From NCBI GenBank assembly GCA_903918755.1, contig CAIXFN010000098.1, positions 1 through 64,000 on the forward strand: a stretch of 64,000 nt of DNA, in the 5' to 3' direction. This DNA is from an uncultured Pedosphaera sp. (GTDB lineage: Bacteria; Verrucomicrobiota; Verrucomicrobiia; Limisphaerales; Pedosphaeraceae). Under the pieces are notes generated by a model. That model ran no database searches, had not been told where the DNA came from, and saw only the letters and a list, made by a program, of their open reading frames with translations. Numbering within the stretch: position 1 is the stretch's first letter; each line of letters starts with the position of its first letter. The position numbers were made by a program, and so were the translations under genes. This document shows, piece after piece, positions 43,701 to 50,362 of this stretch.

Positions 43701-46700
43701 TCGTAACAACCGGCATCGGGCAAAGTTCCCGCGAAAGCCCGCGGATTGCCGGCCAGATCCAACGCGGGATTCGCCGGTTGGGGCGCGCCAGCGGAACCCG
43801 CGTTAATGGCCGGGGAAGCGGAGACCAAGCGATAATCGCCGGCCGGATCATTCACAAACAGCGGTGCGTACGGGAGGTTGTTGTTGCCGGCGTAGGCCGC
43901 GAGACCCTGGATGATCGTATTGTGAATAACACTGGTGATCTGGCTCACTTGGGCGCCCTCCGTGGGGGCGCCACTCGCGCCCGCCAGCTGGTTTCCCCAG
44001 AAAATCGAATTCCAGATCGCGATACCGGCTCCGGCGTTGGAATCCAGGCCCGCGGTGCGTTGAGCAGCGGTGTTATTGGCGACGGTGCAGTGGGTCATCA
44101 ACAAATTGGTCCCGCCGTAGCGAATGGCGCCCGCACTTTGCAAACTGGCATTGGCCGCGAAGAGACAATTGTCGAGCACGGCGGAGTTGGTGCTGATCGC
44201 CAGCGCCCCGGGTCCATTGCCGCCACGATTGCCAATAAAACTGCAGCGCAGAAAGGACGAATTCGTCCCCGGGGCGAGGTTGACCGCCCCGGCCAGGCCG
44301 CCGGAGTTGCCATTGAAAACACAGTCGCGGGCCAGGAGGCCGGCCCCGGCCCCCGAGGTGAGCGCACCCGCGTTCACAGAGTCGCGATTGCCGGTAAAAG
44401 TGCAAGCTTGCAAAATCGCGCCGGAATTATCCACCAGGGCAGTTTGCGGCCAGTTCAGAAACTGGCAATTGTTGAAGGTGGGGTTGCCACCGGCGATCAG
44501 TGCGGCATACGTGCCGCCAGCCACCGGAGTGAACACGCAGTTTTGAATGGAGGGCGTTCCCTCGTTAATCACCAGGGCCGGACCGGGCTGGGTCTGCTGC
44601 AGCACGAAGCCGTCCAATCCCCCTCCCGGAGTGCCGCCCGGGTTACCCAGCGCCACGGTGGCGCCGTGCAGCGTTTGCAGGATCGTGGGATTGGCCTGCC
44701 AGTTGCGCTGGGTCAGGTTGGTTTCGGTACCGTTAAAGCCGCCGTAAAGAAATTGTCCCGGCGCCGGGGCAAAGGTGCCGTCGTAATAGATCCCGCGCGC
44801 CACCCAAATCTGTCCGCAACCGCCGGGTAGTCGCTCGATCCCATCATGCAGGTTTTGAAACCCATCCCGCCAGCTGCTGCCGTCGTTTTTTCCGGTGGCC
44901 GCGGCATTCACGAAAACCACCGGGTTATAGACGGAAACGCCCACCGCCGGAGTAATGAACTCGGGGAACGGCGGGGTGCCGTTGGATTGTCCGCCGAGGC
45001 ACCACAACCGGAAATAATATCCGTTTATGGCAGTGGGGGGATTGCTGATGATGAGTTGGGAGGTGTTAAAGCCCGTGATCGACTGCGCCGGAAAGAGCCA
45101 AATGCCACCCACGGCGCTGTTCGGTTCGGTGTAAACGGTTCGGCCGAATCGGACCAGGCCATCGTAGGAGGAAACGGCCAGATCGGTGAAACCATTGCCA
45201 TCACCGGTGTTCACCTGCCAGCGAACCGGGCAATAGGCCGGTACTGCGGGCGAGGCCGTGAGCACCAGGGCAGGCAGGCCGCCCCCGCATTGGGTGCTCA
45301 AGGCCAGGACGCTGTTGGAAATCGCCGCGGGAAGAGGGCCCTGGTATTCATAAGCGCCAATATCGATGGCGCCGCCCGCGAGTCGAGGTTGCCCCGCGAG
45401 ATCCATTGGCGTGGCGACGCTGGCATCGTAATTCGCCGCCCCGCCGTTAATGGCCAGGGAAGCGCCAACGCCGCTGGCGGGGGCGGGGGCGGCGATTTGC
45501 AGAGCCTGGATCGCCAACAGGCCGTTGGGCGAAGCAAATTGGGAAAATTGGATCTGCAACTGGGGACTCATATCCAGCGAATTGGCGCTCGGAAGGAAGG
45601 TCAATCCCTGAACCAGGCAGTTTTGAATTTGGGACCGGGGCGCCGGATTGATTTGCTGGTATTCCCGGGCGAGCGTGCTTCCGGCAACGGAATTGTTGTA
45701 AAGGATGGTGTTGAGCACCCCGCAGGAGCCGGCGCCCGTGAAGTAAATCCCCGCGGCTTTCGCCGGGTCGCTGGCGGTCAGGCAGCTGTTGCCATAAAGA
45801 GTGCAATTTTGGACCTGGAGGGAGGACTGACCACTCACGACGGCCCCGCCGTCGTTGGCATAAAACTCGGAGCCCCAGAGGATGGCGGAACTGCCGCTGC
45901 CCGCCAGGTAGCACCCGCCCGCCGATTGTCCCTGGTTCTGGTCAAAGCGACAGTTGCGAATGCGCGTGGTCGCGGCCTGACTGAAAAGCGCTCCATAGTT
46001 CCCGGAGTTGCCCGCGAAATTGCACTGCTCGACATTGACGCTGGCGCCGCTGGCGTTCAGCGCGCCGGAGGGGGCGAAATTCTTGAGGAAGGCGCAATAT
46101 TGCACCGTGGCGGGGCCGCCGACGGCCAGGGCGCTGCCGGAGCTGAAAGTGATGGATTTGAAGGTCAAGCCATGGATCACGGCCCCGCCACCGAGCGAAG
46201 TGAGGGTGTTGGTGGCATATAGCGGGGTAAGGAGAGTGGGATGGGCGGTGGGATTGCTTTGCGCCACGTTGGTCTCGCCGCCGGTGAAGCCGCCGTAGAG
46301 CGACACTCCGGGGGGCAAAACGAAATTTCCGGCGTAGGCGCCGGCGGCCACCCAGATCGCATCACCGGAAGAGAGGTATTTGGTCGCGATGGTCGCCGCC
46401 GCGTTGGCCCAACTGGTGCCGTCGTGGGTGCCGCCGGATTGCGCCTGGTTGACGTAGTAGATGACCCCGCCGGGATAGCTGCCATTATTCTCCGACGCCC
46501 CCATGTCGCGGCCGGTAAACGGAAGTCCCAGCAAATCCGTCTTTCCGATGGCGCTGACGTTTTTGTTAAAGGCCAGTTTGGGGTTGCCGCGGCCCACCCC
46601 GGGCGAATCGGGGAAGCTACCGACTGTCGGACTGAGGTGGGGATCGACGCTGATATTGCCATAAGCGGGATTCCGAAGCGTTTCCCGATTGCCTTCGCCC

Positions 46701-49045
46701 AGATTGGGAGCGCCGGGCACCTGCTCAAAATCCCAGATTTGATAAGTAAAGTCCTGCTCCGCGCCGCTGGGTTGGGGATAGCCGAAGTCGTCCAGAACGT
46801 AACCGGTGGCATAGGTTGCCGTGTCGTCGCCGAACAAAGGCACGCGGGAGGAGTTGCCATAAAGGTCGGCAAAGTCCCCGGTGCCAACTTCCAGGCGCGA
46901 GAGGCTCTGCAGATTGGAATTCCGGATATCACAGACCGCCACCCATTGCCAATGGGCATTGCCGGCCTGGCGGTAATTCTCCTGTTGCGACGGATTCAAA
47001 TTGCTGTATTTGGCCGTGAAAACATCAATCCCCGCCACCCCATTGGACACCGTATTGCCCCACAGGATGCTGTTCCCGATTACCACGTTGGCGCCGGTTT
47101 CATTGGCAATGGCGGCGCCGCTGGTGGCGCCGGAAATTTGGTTGCTCACGATGGTGCAGTTGATGATGCGGGCCTCGGTCTGGAACGAGTTAACGATCGC
47201 GCTGGCTCCCAACTGGCAGCGATTCCCCACCAGGGCGTCATTGATGAGCAGGGGTTGGGCGTAGCCCGAGAACGCGAGAGCGCCCCCCATGGTGAGAGCG
47301 GCATTCCCTTGAAACAGGCTGTTCGCAATAAAAACGTTGTCGTAGCAGGCCATCAAGGCCCCACCCATGCCGGCGGAGACGTTGTATTTGAACTGGCAAT
47401 TATAGAAAAACGTTGGTTCATGGTTGTTGTTGAACAGCTCCTGATTGCGCCGCCACAAATCTCCCGCCTGCTGTTCATAGGTGGGGCCGGGAGGCGCGAA
47501 CGCCCCGGCCAGCAGTTTCGCGAGATCCAGCAGAATGTTGAGCGGGTTATTATAATCGGACATCACCTTGAAGAGGACGGCGGTGCCCTTGATCCAGGGG
47601 TTGTTGGGGTCCGCGCCCAGATAGACCGCGAGCGCGTCCGCGGTCTGGCCCAGCAACCCCACGACGCCAATGGCCAGGAAAACGGTCCCGCACGTGCCTT
47701 CACTCAACCCGGTGGCCGAGGCCAGCAAGGCCTTGGCCTCGATGCCACCCACCACGGAGGTGACATCGTTACCCAGGCCCGTGGCGATTTTAAAGCCCCA
47801 GTTGAGAGTCTGTTTGGCGGCCAATTCGGTGAGCGCGAGGCGGGTGTCCGTGGAGAAGGTTTCCCCGGCATTCGACAGAAAGCCACCCAACCCGGCACCG
47901 CCGAGCGATTTCTGATCCTGGGCGATCTGGACATCCTCACCGTAGATGGTTTGTCCCACGTACGCCGCAGCGGAGGCGATGGCGTTCGTATCAAAATAGG
48001 GATAAGTGAGGCAATCGCCACCCGGCATGCTGATACATTGGACGGCGCCACCGGAACGGATGGCGGCGTTGCCGGAGAACTCGCAGCCTTGGAAGTAGCT
48101 GATCTGGTTGAAGCCCCAAAACGCCCCGCCGGAGTAGCCGGCGGAGTTCAACCAGAACCGGCTGTTCTTCACCACCATCCGGGACTCGTAACAGGCGGCG
48201 GCCCCGCCCATGCCCATGGCGCCATTATTGATGAAAAGGCAGTTCTGCACCGTGACGTCATCGGCGCCGTCGCCTTCTTCAAGATTGGGAAAATGAGCTT
48301 TGTTGCTAATATTTCTAAACACGCTCCGGTGGTTCGTCACCAGAATGCCGCCGCCGGCGACGCGCTCATCCAGGTTTTGGGCAGCCAAACCTGGCCCCAG
48401 GATACTTTTGCTCTTCGCATCCGGCACATTCATCACCTCGACAGAGCCGGGATCAATTCCTCCGGCGGTGGTGTTCGTGCCGGGATCGGCGTTGCCGTTG
48501 GCGATGATCATTCCATCCAGGAACAAGAAGCCGGAGGTCCGGATCACATGGTAGGAATTGTCCCGGAAACCCGGGTCCGCCGGATCAAAGGCCAGGGTGG
48601 CGGCATTCGTCAGCACGGTTTGGGCGGTCACGGCATTGGTCGCCGGAAGTCCGATGTCCCCGCTCAAGACAGTTTGATAGACGGGAAAGTGATCTGCCGT
48701 GAACTGCCGTTGGCTGTCACTCCGTTCCGTTCCCCGGAATCCCCCCCGGAGGTAAGCGTAGCCCGGGGTGGTGAACGATTGGGACCGATCAGTTCCCGCC
48801 GTGGGCTTATACGTTCCCGCGGCGACCCAGTATTCCGCCTCGGTGCCGGTCGCCAGGGCATCCCGCAATTCATGATAGGCCGTGGCCCAACTCCGGCCAT
48901 CCTGGATGGCGTTGGTTCCTTGCTGGCTCACGTAAATCACCGGGAGGCCGTAAACGCCCGGGGCGGACGTGAGACCCACCCAGATTGCCAACCGCGTCAG
49001 TTGGGCCAGCCAAGGTTTCATTAGAAATGCGCGCAAGGTATTCAT
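34721..49045 (-). CDS. Giant secreted beta-helix/Ig-like adhesin-type protein (4,774 residues)
   Basis: A signal peptide (MKPWLAQLTRLAIWVGL) leads into eight modules, opening near residues 36, 858, 1373, 1886, 2399, 2907, 3389 and 3847. Each begins like IYVDASAPTNGNGSTWAQAY (IYV/LYV, NGxSW), continues as a right-handed parallel beta-helix rich in NC and short strands, closes with GNPRxxGGxVDIGAYE, and is followed by an Ig-like segment (QASGLATYTYQWQ). An alpha-helical insert lies at about 390-535, and a duplicated domain in module 8. The end reads FYRTRTP, common in these bacteria. Likely surface-exposed; adhesion or polysaccharide binding is inferred. ATG at 49045 has GGAAA upstream. Confidence 0.88.
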   Translation of the reverse strand: MNTLRAFLMKPWLAQLTRLAIWVGLTSAPGVYGLPVIYVSQQGTNAIQDGRSWATAYHELRDALATGTEAEYWVAAGTYKPTAGTDRSQSFTTPGYAYLRGGFRGTERSDSQRQFTADHFPVYQTVLSGDIGLPATNAVTAQTVLTNAATLAFDPADPGFRDNSYHVIRTSGFLFLDGMIIANGNADPGTNTTAGGIDPGSVEVMNVPDAKSKSILGPGLAAQNLDERVAGGGILVTNHRSVFRNISNKAHFPNLEEGDGADDVTVQNCLFINNGAMGMGGAAACYESRMVVKNSRFWLNSAGYSGGAFWGFNQISYFQGCEFSGNAAIRSGGAVQCISMPGGDCLTYPYFDTNAIASAAAYVGQTIYGEDVQIAQDQKSLGGAGLGGFLSNAGETFSTDTRLALTELAAKQTLNWGFKIATGLGNDVTSVVGGIEAKALLASATGLSEGTCGTVFLAIGVVGLLGQTADALAVYLGADPNNPWIKGTAVLFKVMSDYNNPLNILLDLAKLLAGAFAPPGPTYEQQAGDLWRRNQELFNNNHEPTFFYNCQFKYNVSAGMGGALMACYDNVFIANSLFQGNAALTMGGALAFSGYAQPLLINDALVGNRCQLGASAIVNSFQTEARIINCTIVSNQISGATSGAAIANETGANVVIGNSILWGNTVSNGVAGIDVFTAKYSNLNPSQQENYRQAGNAHWQWVAVCDIRNSNLQSLSRLEVGTGDFADLYGNSSRVPLFGDDTATYATGYVLDDFGYPQPSGAEQDFTYQIWDFEQVPGAPNLGEGNRETLRNPAYGNISVDPHLSPTVGSFPDSPGVGRGNPKLAFNKNVSAIGKTDLLGLPFTGRDMGASENNGSYPGGVIYYVNQAQSGGTHDGTSWANAAATIATKYLSSGDAIWVAAGAYAGNFVLPPGVSLYGGFTGGETNVAQSNPTAHPTLLTPLYATNTLTSLGGGAVIHGLTFKSITFSSGSALAVGGPATVQYCAFLKNFAPSGALNASGASVNVEQCNFAGNSGNYGALFSQAATTRIRNCRFDQNQGQSAGGCYLAGSGSSAILWGSEFYANDGGAVVSGQSSLQVQNCTLYGNSCLTASDPAKAAGIYFTGAGSCGVLNTILYNNSVAGSTLAREYQQINPAPRSQIQNCLVQGLTFLPSANSLDMSPQLQIQFSQFASPNGLLAIQALQIAAPAPASGVGASLAINGGAANYDASVATPMDLAGQPRLAGGAIDIGAYEYQGPLPAAISNSVLALSTQCGGGLPALVLTASPAVPAYCPVRWQVNTGDGNGFTDLAVSSYDGLVRFGRTVYTEPNSAVGGIWLFPAQSITGFNTSQLIISNPPTAINGYYFRLWCLGGQSNGTPPFPEFITPAVGVSVYNPVVFVNAAATGKNDGSSWRDGFQNLHDGIERLPGGCGQIWVARGIYYDGTFAPAPGQFLYGGFNGTETNLTQRNWQANPTILQTLHGATVALGNPGGTPGGGLDGFVLQQTQPGPALVINEGTPSIQNCVFTPVAGGTYAALIAGGNPTFNNCQFLNWPQTALVDNSGAILQACTFTGNRDSVNAGALTSGAGAGLLARDCVFNGNSGGLAGAVNLAPGTNSSFLRCSFIGNRGGNGPGALAISTNSAVLDNCLFAANASLQSAGAIRYGGTNLLMTHCTVANNTAAQRTAGLDSNAGAGIAIWNSIFWGNQLAGASGAPTEGAQVSQITSVIHNTIIQGLAAYAGNNNLPYAPLFVNDPAGDYRLVSASPAINAGSAGAPQPANPALDLAGNPRAFAGTLPDAGCYEFQGVTPGPLKMLSGPVATGICGGSGAAIQLSAVAPTGSNYSYQWYWLTTNTPTLITNGGTFQVSQVGSSNLLTILNAAQYIGQQFQVVVNGTSLAPAPVTLSPPAVIYVNAAVAASGNGASWGTAFKTIPAALAVAGSCTEIWVARGTYPCGTGLTLPDGVSLLGGFSGNETARSQRNLTNNVSYLVPSSANGPLVSAIGSPNNPFIGRGQLDGFYLTANGVVSTQPALNISNSAPTIRNCTFGTNTLAVLVNQANGVLFDSCLFTANTGTSLAIQSATNFQALNCRFINGQGPLGVALTNSTVQLSGCTFSNNQVAGSQAILAVQSALAVTDCVISRNTGFSALTAYGSTVNLNDSEITRNTATTNSSVIYGDFTAWNLLNDTIAYNQAGGLTAGLWVASTNGSVSLVNTILWQNTTSQNNRAAEQAQMFLGPTAPVIANCLIQGLNYYTDAGPGLLAYDPVFVNPAAGNFQLTSVSPAVGVGATAGISAAALDPLGNPRLHGGVADLGAYAFTGAALLPSFLDYSLMNQSVCRFGDTSFHVFDLSGQALTITWQVNAGTGFTNVVNDTYDTLAVAANGSSLRIFPPSNFNANLYRFIASGSVNFTSPVVTLTINPQTIVYVDSQAHGANNGSSWSNAFNSLSAAINSSSFCNTIWVAAGTYDVSQVVGLPPGLEIDGGFTNGAPLSARNPVTHPTVITASGFSPLTQSVAEAVGQHTILDGLIFSNMGFAVSIKQGGGSPLIQNCSFLKSGLSVAQFASPILSNVTFSGSSGGYPIQSLGGRVSLSQCVISNCAGGIYSDKGGFLSAVNCQFINNGNSQGAGAADLYTGASFLGCSFIGNTGRDAGAVNVLRGSVTLRDCLIARNVGGYGAIWNNQSSPLALVNCTIVTNSASYVGGVENDGGPVSLLNSIVWGNVTTLLTNQPAQINTGLRIIVINGSNRLIPSLDGFSLANDILQFNTNGLIAFDPALNSNYTLPATSAAINAGNNAYTLVGETDLAGNARIEGGTVDIGAYEMSAYLGTNGVTYGPPPQSVTVCQGSPALFQASGLATYTYQWQYSFGPGWTNFTAGPWLGASVTLLTNGGVSTLQLTAVGTNLNRLSVRVVFGGTSYITPAATLTVIPTPIIYVDASAPTNGNGSTWAQAYNRLSPALTAAFQSTGCAPIIEMAQGTYTTAGTFSIPPHVTIYGGFPTGGGPLASRNWQTNPTILNTTASSGTVVTINSGGADTVLDGLIIQGGFTGIYTTNAGPTLQNLIVRGAGFGGGIQVEFPTPGMLISKCVLANNVQGLQGHDGSLTVVNCGFYTNGSSIVNYGGAVNIANTITNGSWNFSGCVFSGNVGYLGGSAAAVSYPTTFRDCLFAKNVTTHDGGVILASSANPTAFINCTIASNSVTFGTGAGIQAFANGNQLTLQNSIVWGNPGPQISSTAGSPTAANNLVQNGSGGAFQNSNPFLNPDYTLSASSPAINSGINSLVLSGEVDLAGNPRLQQAVVDIGAYESPYNGSSSPVHGAPPASLAACPGSGASFQASGLPFYSFQWQYGFGAGWTNVTNGVAIGGVPASVSTVNGVSTLALTGVSTNLSGLQVQAVYVSQSYTTAVAVLTVPSAPTLYVDQSAAPGGNGASWATAYRDLGLALAQGALIPCGSANILVAQGNYTSTSNFLVAPHLALYGGFPAGGGPRNSLAYPTTLTGTTNVLRFTSGATNDCLIDGFTINGGGKYGVIVSNAAPTLRNLVLSGSGQTAILAQNALGGLVITNCAFTGNSATGNGAAINATNSLISLLACSFSNNAAANGGAIYLSNGALTARNCLFTANQSTLQGGAIFNAGGNVTLVNCTVANNTGGTYAGGLGQSGGSATLLNSIFWDNNVTSLSLSNTAAANLYAAQGNLNLTNDIIEFQSSPAGGSVLNFNPFFALGYALAANSPAINAGANAFLLGNETDRAGNPRVQNSVVDLGAFESASGGTNALYAGPSPLPAVVCPGGSTIFQASGLASYSIIWQYNLGGGWTNFTAGPWLFGTDVDLGSAGGVSTLGLYRFSTNLVPLQIQAVYAGLAYTTAVATVTVPTTVLYVNATATPGGDGRSWTSAYRDLAPALLAATQNPCQSVNIFVAGGTYNAGAGYVLPPGVQVYGGFAPGGGFATRDWRAQPTKLVSGPTAPAVSITGLGDPSQTTIIPSAASQPTITLSSQLGELPLTPTWTAATDSLIGNLVPTVQMGNFGTYNTGGSASNLTVVGIPLTINHNFGTGNDGFEICGIGGGTLLVYQLPPSDNGFDLTNITTYGGWQDGGRDRQDYTVSYATAADPDNFLYLTTVHSDPSDPTATGSATRVAITDPTGAPIAKSVVAVMFNFLAPVAENFAAGYTAITVQGTPAAGLTVPAVSITTSNQSSPNAFTPSWPVETDSLIRGLSPSTAVGDFANSTTGGTSVLTDGNVGDVTVFGGFASCGASSGTSLVYTLTNSVNGSDITNVVVYTGWQDNGRFGQYYTLSYSTVTAPTTFIPITTVFYLPVSPDGNRMAARVAISPLQSGQLAQNVARLKFDFGGPAQADVFNNGWQGYSEIIVEGTNSSAPILPPLNYVVDGFIFTGTSSGLIASNANAIVQNCQFLANQVIGVGLNGGNGSFTNCVFQGNRAGALYATNSNLILADALVTGNGGGLALFQGTGTLINTTVAANQDVLLGSAFLGGINSQGATLTILNSIIWNNRSAHANAGSAESQQIALSFADATLANSSIEGLATFGGPGVTGQNPVFALPIDPSQSPTTNGDFRLATCSPLIGAGDPAFATGLPLDIRGNPRVSGGAIDLGPFQFTGTSGTSLLILTQPRDLVYPKPGANFFAVSASGDGLAYDWQIALAGNTNSFTSLAGVPGFTRTGLPLLAVRQPTSDYNGAWVRCQITSAAGCVVQTRAALLTVNPPVPGTGGAILNPALLPDGSVQLGFSGLPGAAYVVQRTTSLAGNPPVWTDISTNITDGEGFFLFLDLPSTNLTTKFYRTRTP

Positions 49046-49161
49046 TTTGCTTTGGTTTCCGGGTTGGCGTCGTTCACAAGGGCTCATCTGTTCGAAATTT
49101 TATCGTAAACACGAAGAGGTAAAATAGCGGTGATCACACGATTGCGGGTGAGTAGGTTTAC

Positions 49162-49611
49162 CTAGGGCAGTCTCGCGAGGGTGTCCCGCAGCGCCGCCGT
49201 CAAGAGCTTGGGGCTGAAGTACGCGCGCTTTGCCAGCGCGGCCTGGATGGCAGGGAACAAGTGGGAATCGAGATCTTCCTTGAGGACATAATGGCGGATG
49301 CCGTGATCCAGCGCCGAGCGAACCACGTGTTCCTCCTGGTGCATTGTCAACAGCACAATCGCCGTCTTCACACCGTTTTCTTGAACCGCGCGCGCCACCG
49401 CCAGTCCGGTGAGGCCGGGCATGGCGAGATCAAGGATGGCCACATCTGGTTGATGCTGGCGGATGGAGCGCCAGGCTTCCGGGCCGTCCACCGCGATGGC
49501 CAGCACCCGCATCCCGGGCTCGTGAGAGAGAAAATCCCGCACCGCCGCGAGGAAAAGCGGATGATCGTCAGCCAGGATCAGGGTAATGGTGGGGGACGCG
49601 CCTCCAGTCAT
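49162..49611 (-). CDS. Receiver-only response regulator
   Basis: A 149-residue receiver domain with the acidic pair in LILADDHPLF, the phosphorylation site in VAILDLAMPGLTG, the Thr in VLLTMHQ and the Lys in HYVLKED, so it should be phosphorylated. The sequence then gives only a short helical end (YFSPKLLTAALRDTLARLP); there is no DNA-binding domain, unlike the neighbouring regulator that it otherwise resembles. GTG at 49626 is an alternative start with GAAAGG right before it. It lies between the NarL-type regulator (97 bases upstream) and the giant gene (116 bases downstream), all in one direction. Confidence 0.85.
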   Translation of the reverse strand: MTGGASPTITLILADDHPLFLAAVRDFLSHEPGMRVLAIAVDGPEAWRSIRQHQPDVAILDLAMPGLTGLAVARAVQENGVKTAIVLLTMHQEEHVVRSALDHGIRHYVLKEDLDSHLFPAIQAALAKRAYFSPKLLTAALRDTLARLP

Positions 49612-49708
49612 CCGGAGAGTGTGCACCTTTCAGCGAAGCGGGAAATGGGCAGACTCTCACGCAACGCCCTGAGTAGGAATACTCAAGAGCGGCAACCGCG
49701 CAGCGGCC

Positions 49709-50362
49709 TCAGAGTTTGCCTTTGTTATCGAAGGCGAATTTCAACAACGAGTGGCTGCCGTGCAGGCCAAGCTTTTCGGAAATGTTGGCGCGGTGATTGT
49801 CCACCGTCCGGGAACTGATCCCGAGCGCGTCGGCAATTTCCTTGCTCGTCTTGTCTTCGGCAATCATTTGGAGGATGCGCCGCTGGGCCGGAGTGAGCGA
49901 TTCCAAGCCCGGCTTCTGCTGCCGCAACTGCTTCGCCTGGGCCGTGCGGTGGAGCAGGAAATTCGTCATGAGGGGACTAAAGAACGAGCCCCCGCCCGCC
50001 ACCGCGCGGAGGCAACTGAGCAACTCCACCTCGGCGTTTTCCTTGAGCACATAGCCCCGCGCGCCGGCATCCACGGCGGCATTAAAAACGTGTTCCTCCT
50101 TGAACATGGTGAGCAGCACGATCGCGGTGCGATGCTCCCCGTCCCGCACCGCGCGGGCCACCTCCAGGCCATTCTGCAGCGGCATTTCGATATCCAGGAC
50201 CGCGACCGCCGGGTGATGATCTTGAATGGCCTGCCAGGCTTCCCGCCCATTGGCGACATGGGCCACGATTTTGAAGGCCGGTTCCGCGGCAATCAAATCC
50301 CGGATGCCCCGGCGCATGAGGGGATGGTCATCCGCGATGATGAGAGTGATCGCAGTATTCAT
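49709..50362 (-). CDS. NarL/FixJ family response regulator
   Basis: A 217-residue regulator. The receiver has LIIADDHPLM, the phosphorylation site in AVAVLDIEMP, Thr in LLTMFKEE and Lys in GYVLKEN. The LuxR-type helix-turn-helix follows: LTPAQRRILQMIAEDKTSKEIADALGISSRTVDNH. The ATG overlaps the TGA of the upstream kinase gene by four bases (ATGA), which makes that kinase its partner with good confidence. Targets are unknown; the receiver-only gene and the giant surface protein follow downstream. Confidence 0.94.
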   Translation of the reverse strand: MNTAITLIIADDHPLMRRGIRDLIAAEPAFKIVAHVANGREAWQAIQDHHPAVAVLDIEMPLQNGLEVARAVRDGEHRTAIVLLTMFKEEHVFNAAVDAGARGYVLKENAEVELLSCLRAVAGGGSFFSPLMTNFLLHRTAQAKQLRQQKPGLESLTPAQRRILQMIAEDKTSKEIADALGISSRTVDNHRANISEKLGLHGSHSLLKFAFDNKGKL

